Shown here: positions 5,618 through 6,158 of the stretch, one piece after another
Layout of the letters: each line of letters begins with the position of its first letter
Position numbering within the stretch: the stretch's first letter is position 1
Program-made: the position numbers and the translations under genes
Notes under the pieces: generated by a model
The model's database searches: none
The model's input: only the letters and a program-made list of their open reading frames with translations
Told to the model about the DNA's origin: nothing
Source of the DNA: an uncultured Candidatus Saccharibacteria bacterium
Lineage (GTDB): Bacteria; Patescibacteriota; Saccharimonadia; Saccharimonadales; Saccharimonadaceae
Direction of reading: 5' to 3'
DNA: 6,158 nucleotides
Assembly: GCA_949070545.1 (NCBI GenBank)
Contig: CARTQV010000048.1
Span: forward strand, 1 to 6,158

Positions 5618-6158
5618 ATGTCTAAAAAACGCAGTATCGGAAAACGCATCGAAACTTATAATAACCAAGATGAAGTTGCGATCAGCGTGCACGGCTTACA
5701 CAAAAGTTTTCGTTTACCTACCGAACGTTCTTGGGGGCTGAAACAGGCTATTTTCAACCGTCTGCGTGGTATCAAAGGATATAAAGACCAGGAAGTTCTG
5801 AATGGCATCAGTTTTGATGTCAAAAAAGGCGAATTTCTTGGCGTCATCGGTCGGAATGGGTCTGGGAAATCTACTTTATTGAAGATTCTCGCTGGGATTT
5901 ATTATCCTAGTGCTGGCGAAGTTGTTGTAAACGGTAGCCTGATCCCCTTTATCGAACTCGGAGTTGGTTTTAACATGGAGCTGTCAGGACGTGAAAATAT
6001 TTATCTGAATGGTGCCATGCTTGGTTTTAGTAATGCCGAAATCGACGCAATGTATGACGATATTGTAAAATTTGCTGAACTTGAGGAGTTTATGGACCAG
6101 AAACTGAAGAATTATTCCTCCGGCATGGTGAGCCGCCTCGGCTTTGCCATTGCAACGG
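5618..6158 (+). CDS. wzt: ABC polysaccharide exporter ATP-binding subunit (Wzt/TagH type), 3' end outside window
   Basis: This is the nucleotide-binding subunit that drives the exporter encoded just upstream. The frame stays open to the last base, so only the first 180 residues are visible. A basic N-terminal leader of about 20 residues precedes the ATPase domain (AISVHGLHKSFRLP, 21-34). Walker A is GRNGSGKST (78-86). The family-typical FIELGVGFNMELSGRENIYLNG region spans 111-132. The ABC signature is a Wzt/TagH-like form, YSSGM at 166-170 followed by RLGFAIA. Walker B, the H-loop and any C-terminal glycan-binding domain lie beyond the window. It is therefore unknown whether this is a short TagH-like protein or a longer Wzt with a carbohydrate-binding tail, which would bear on whether chain-end recognition is coupled to export. 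It begins on the base after the permease stop and was surely co-transcribed with it. Confidence 0.94.
   Translation, partial: MSKKRSIGKRIETYNNQDEVAISVHGLHKSFRLPTERSWGLKQAIFNRLRGIKGYKDQEVLNGISFDVKKGEFLGVIGRNGSGKSTLLKILAGIYYPSAGEVVVNGSLIPFIELGVGFNMELSGRENIYLNGAMLGFSNAEIDAMYDDIVKFAELEEFMDQKLKNYSSGMVSRLGFAIAT

Overview
The window is a stretch of a cell-surface polysaccharide locus. All genes are on the + strand except one reverse-strand gene in the middle. The organism is bacterial and uses the standard genetic code, with TGA acting as a stop. RmlD, RmlB and the ABC-2 transporter look Gram-positive-like, base composition is moderate, genes are packed tightly, and -10 boxes sit almost on top of start codons. 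My best guess is a Candidatus Saccharibacteria (TM7/CPR) genome or another lineage with a monoderm-type envelope. This rests on remembered family resemblance only, and I hold it with low to moderate confidence.

Layout: (1) 1-1439 holds the end of rmlD/rfbD and a complete rmlB/rfbB, overlapping by four bases (ATGA). Both belong to dTDP-L-rhamnose synthesis. (2) A 33-base convergent gap with no visible terminator leads to a reverse-strand gene (2801-1473) for an uncharacterised 442-residue polytopic membrane protein. (3) A 63-base divergent spacer (2802-2864) is almost filled by a perfect 19-base inverted repeat, 2801-2819 / 2832-2850. Each arm carries an extended -10 box (TGCTATAAT), so two identical promoters point in opposite directions. 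(4) 2865-3815 encodes a polyprenyl-phosphate-sugar-synthase-like GT2 enzyme with two C-terminal membrane helices. (5) 3808-4794 encodes a cytoplasmic capsule-type GT2 enzyme. (6) 4808-5617 and 5618 to the window end encode the membrane and ATPase subunits of an ABC-2 polysaccharide exporter (Wzm/TagG and Wzt/TagH types). The ATPase is cut off by the window edge.

Together the genes suggest that dTDP-L-rhamnose is made by the rml genes, glycosyltransferases build a rhamnose-containing lipid-linked glycan, and the Wzm-Wzt transporter moves it across the membrane. The GT2 enzyme with membrane helices and the divergent membrane protein may be a donor-maker and outer-face transferase pair that decorates the glycan. 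That pairing is a hypothesis.

The most unusual part is regulatory. The symmetric divergent promoter drives one gene with a Shine-Dalgarno leader (+ strand) and one apparently leaderless gene (- strand). The transporter permease gene also appears leaderless, and its extended -10 box is built on the stop codon of the gene before it.
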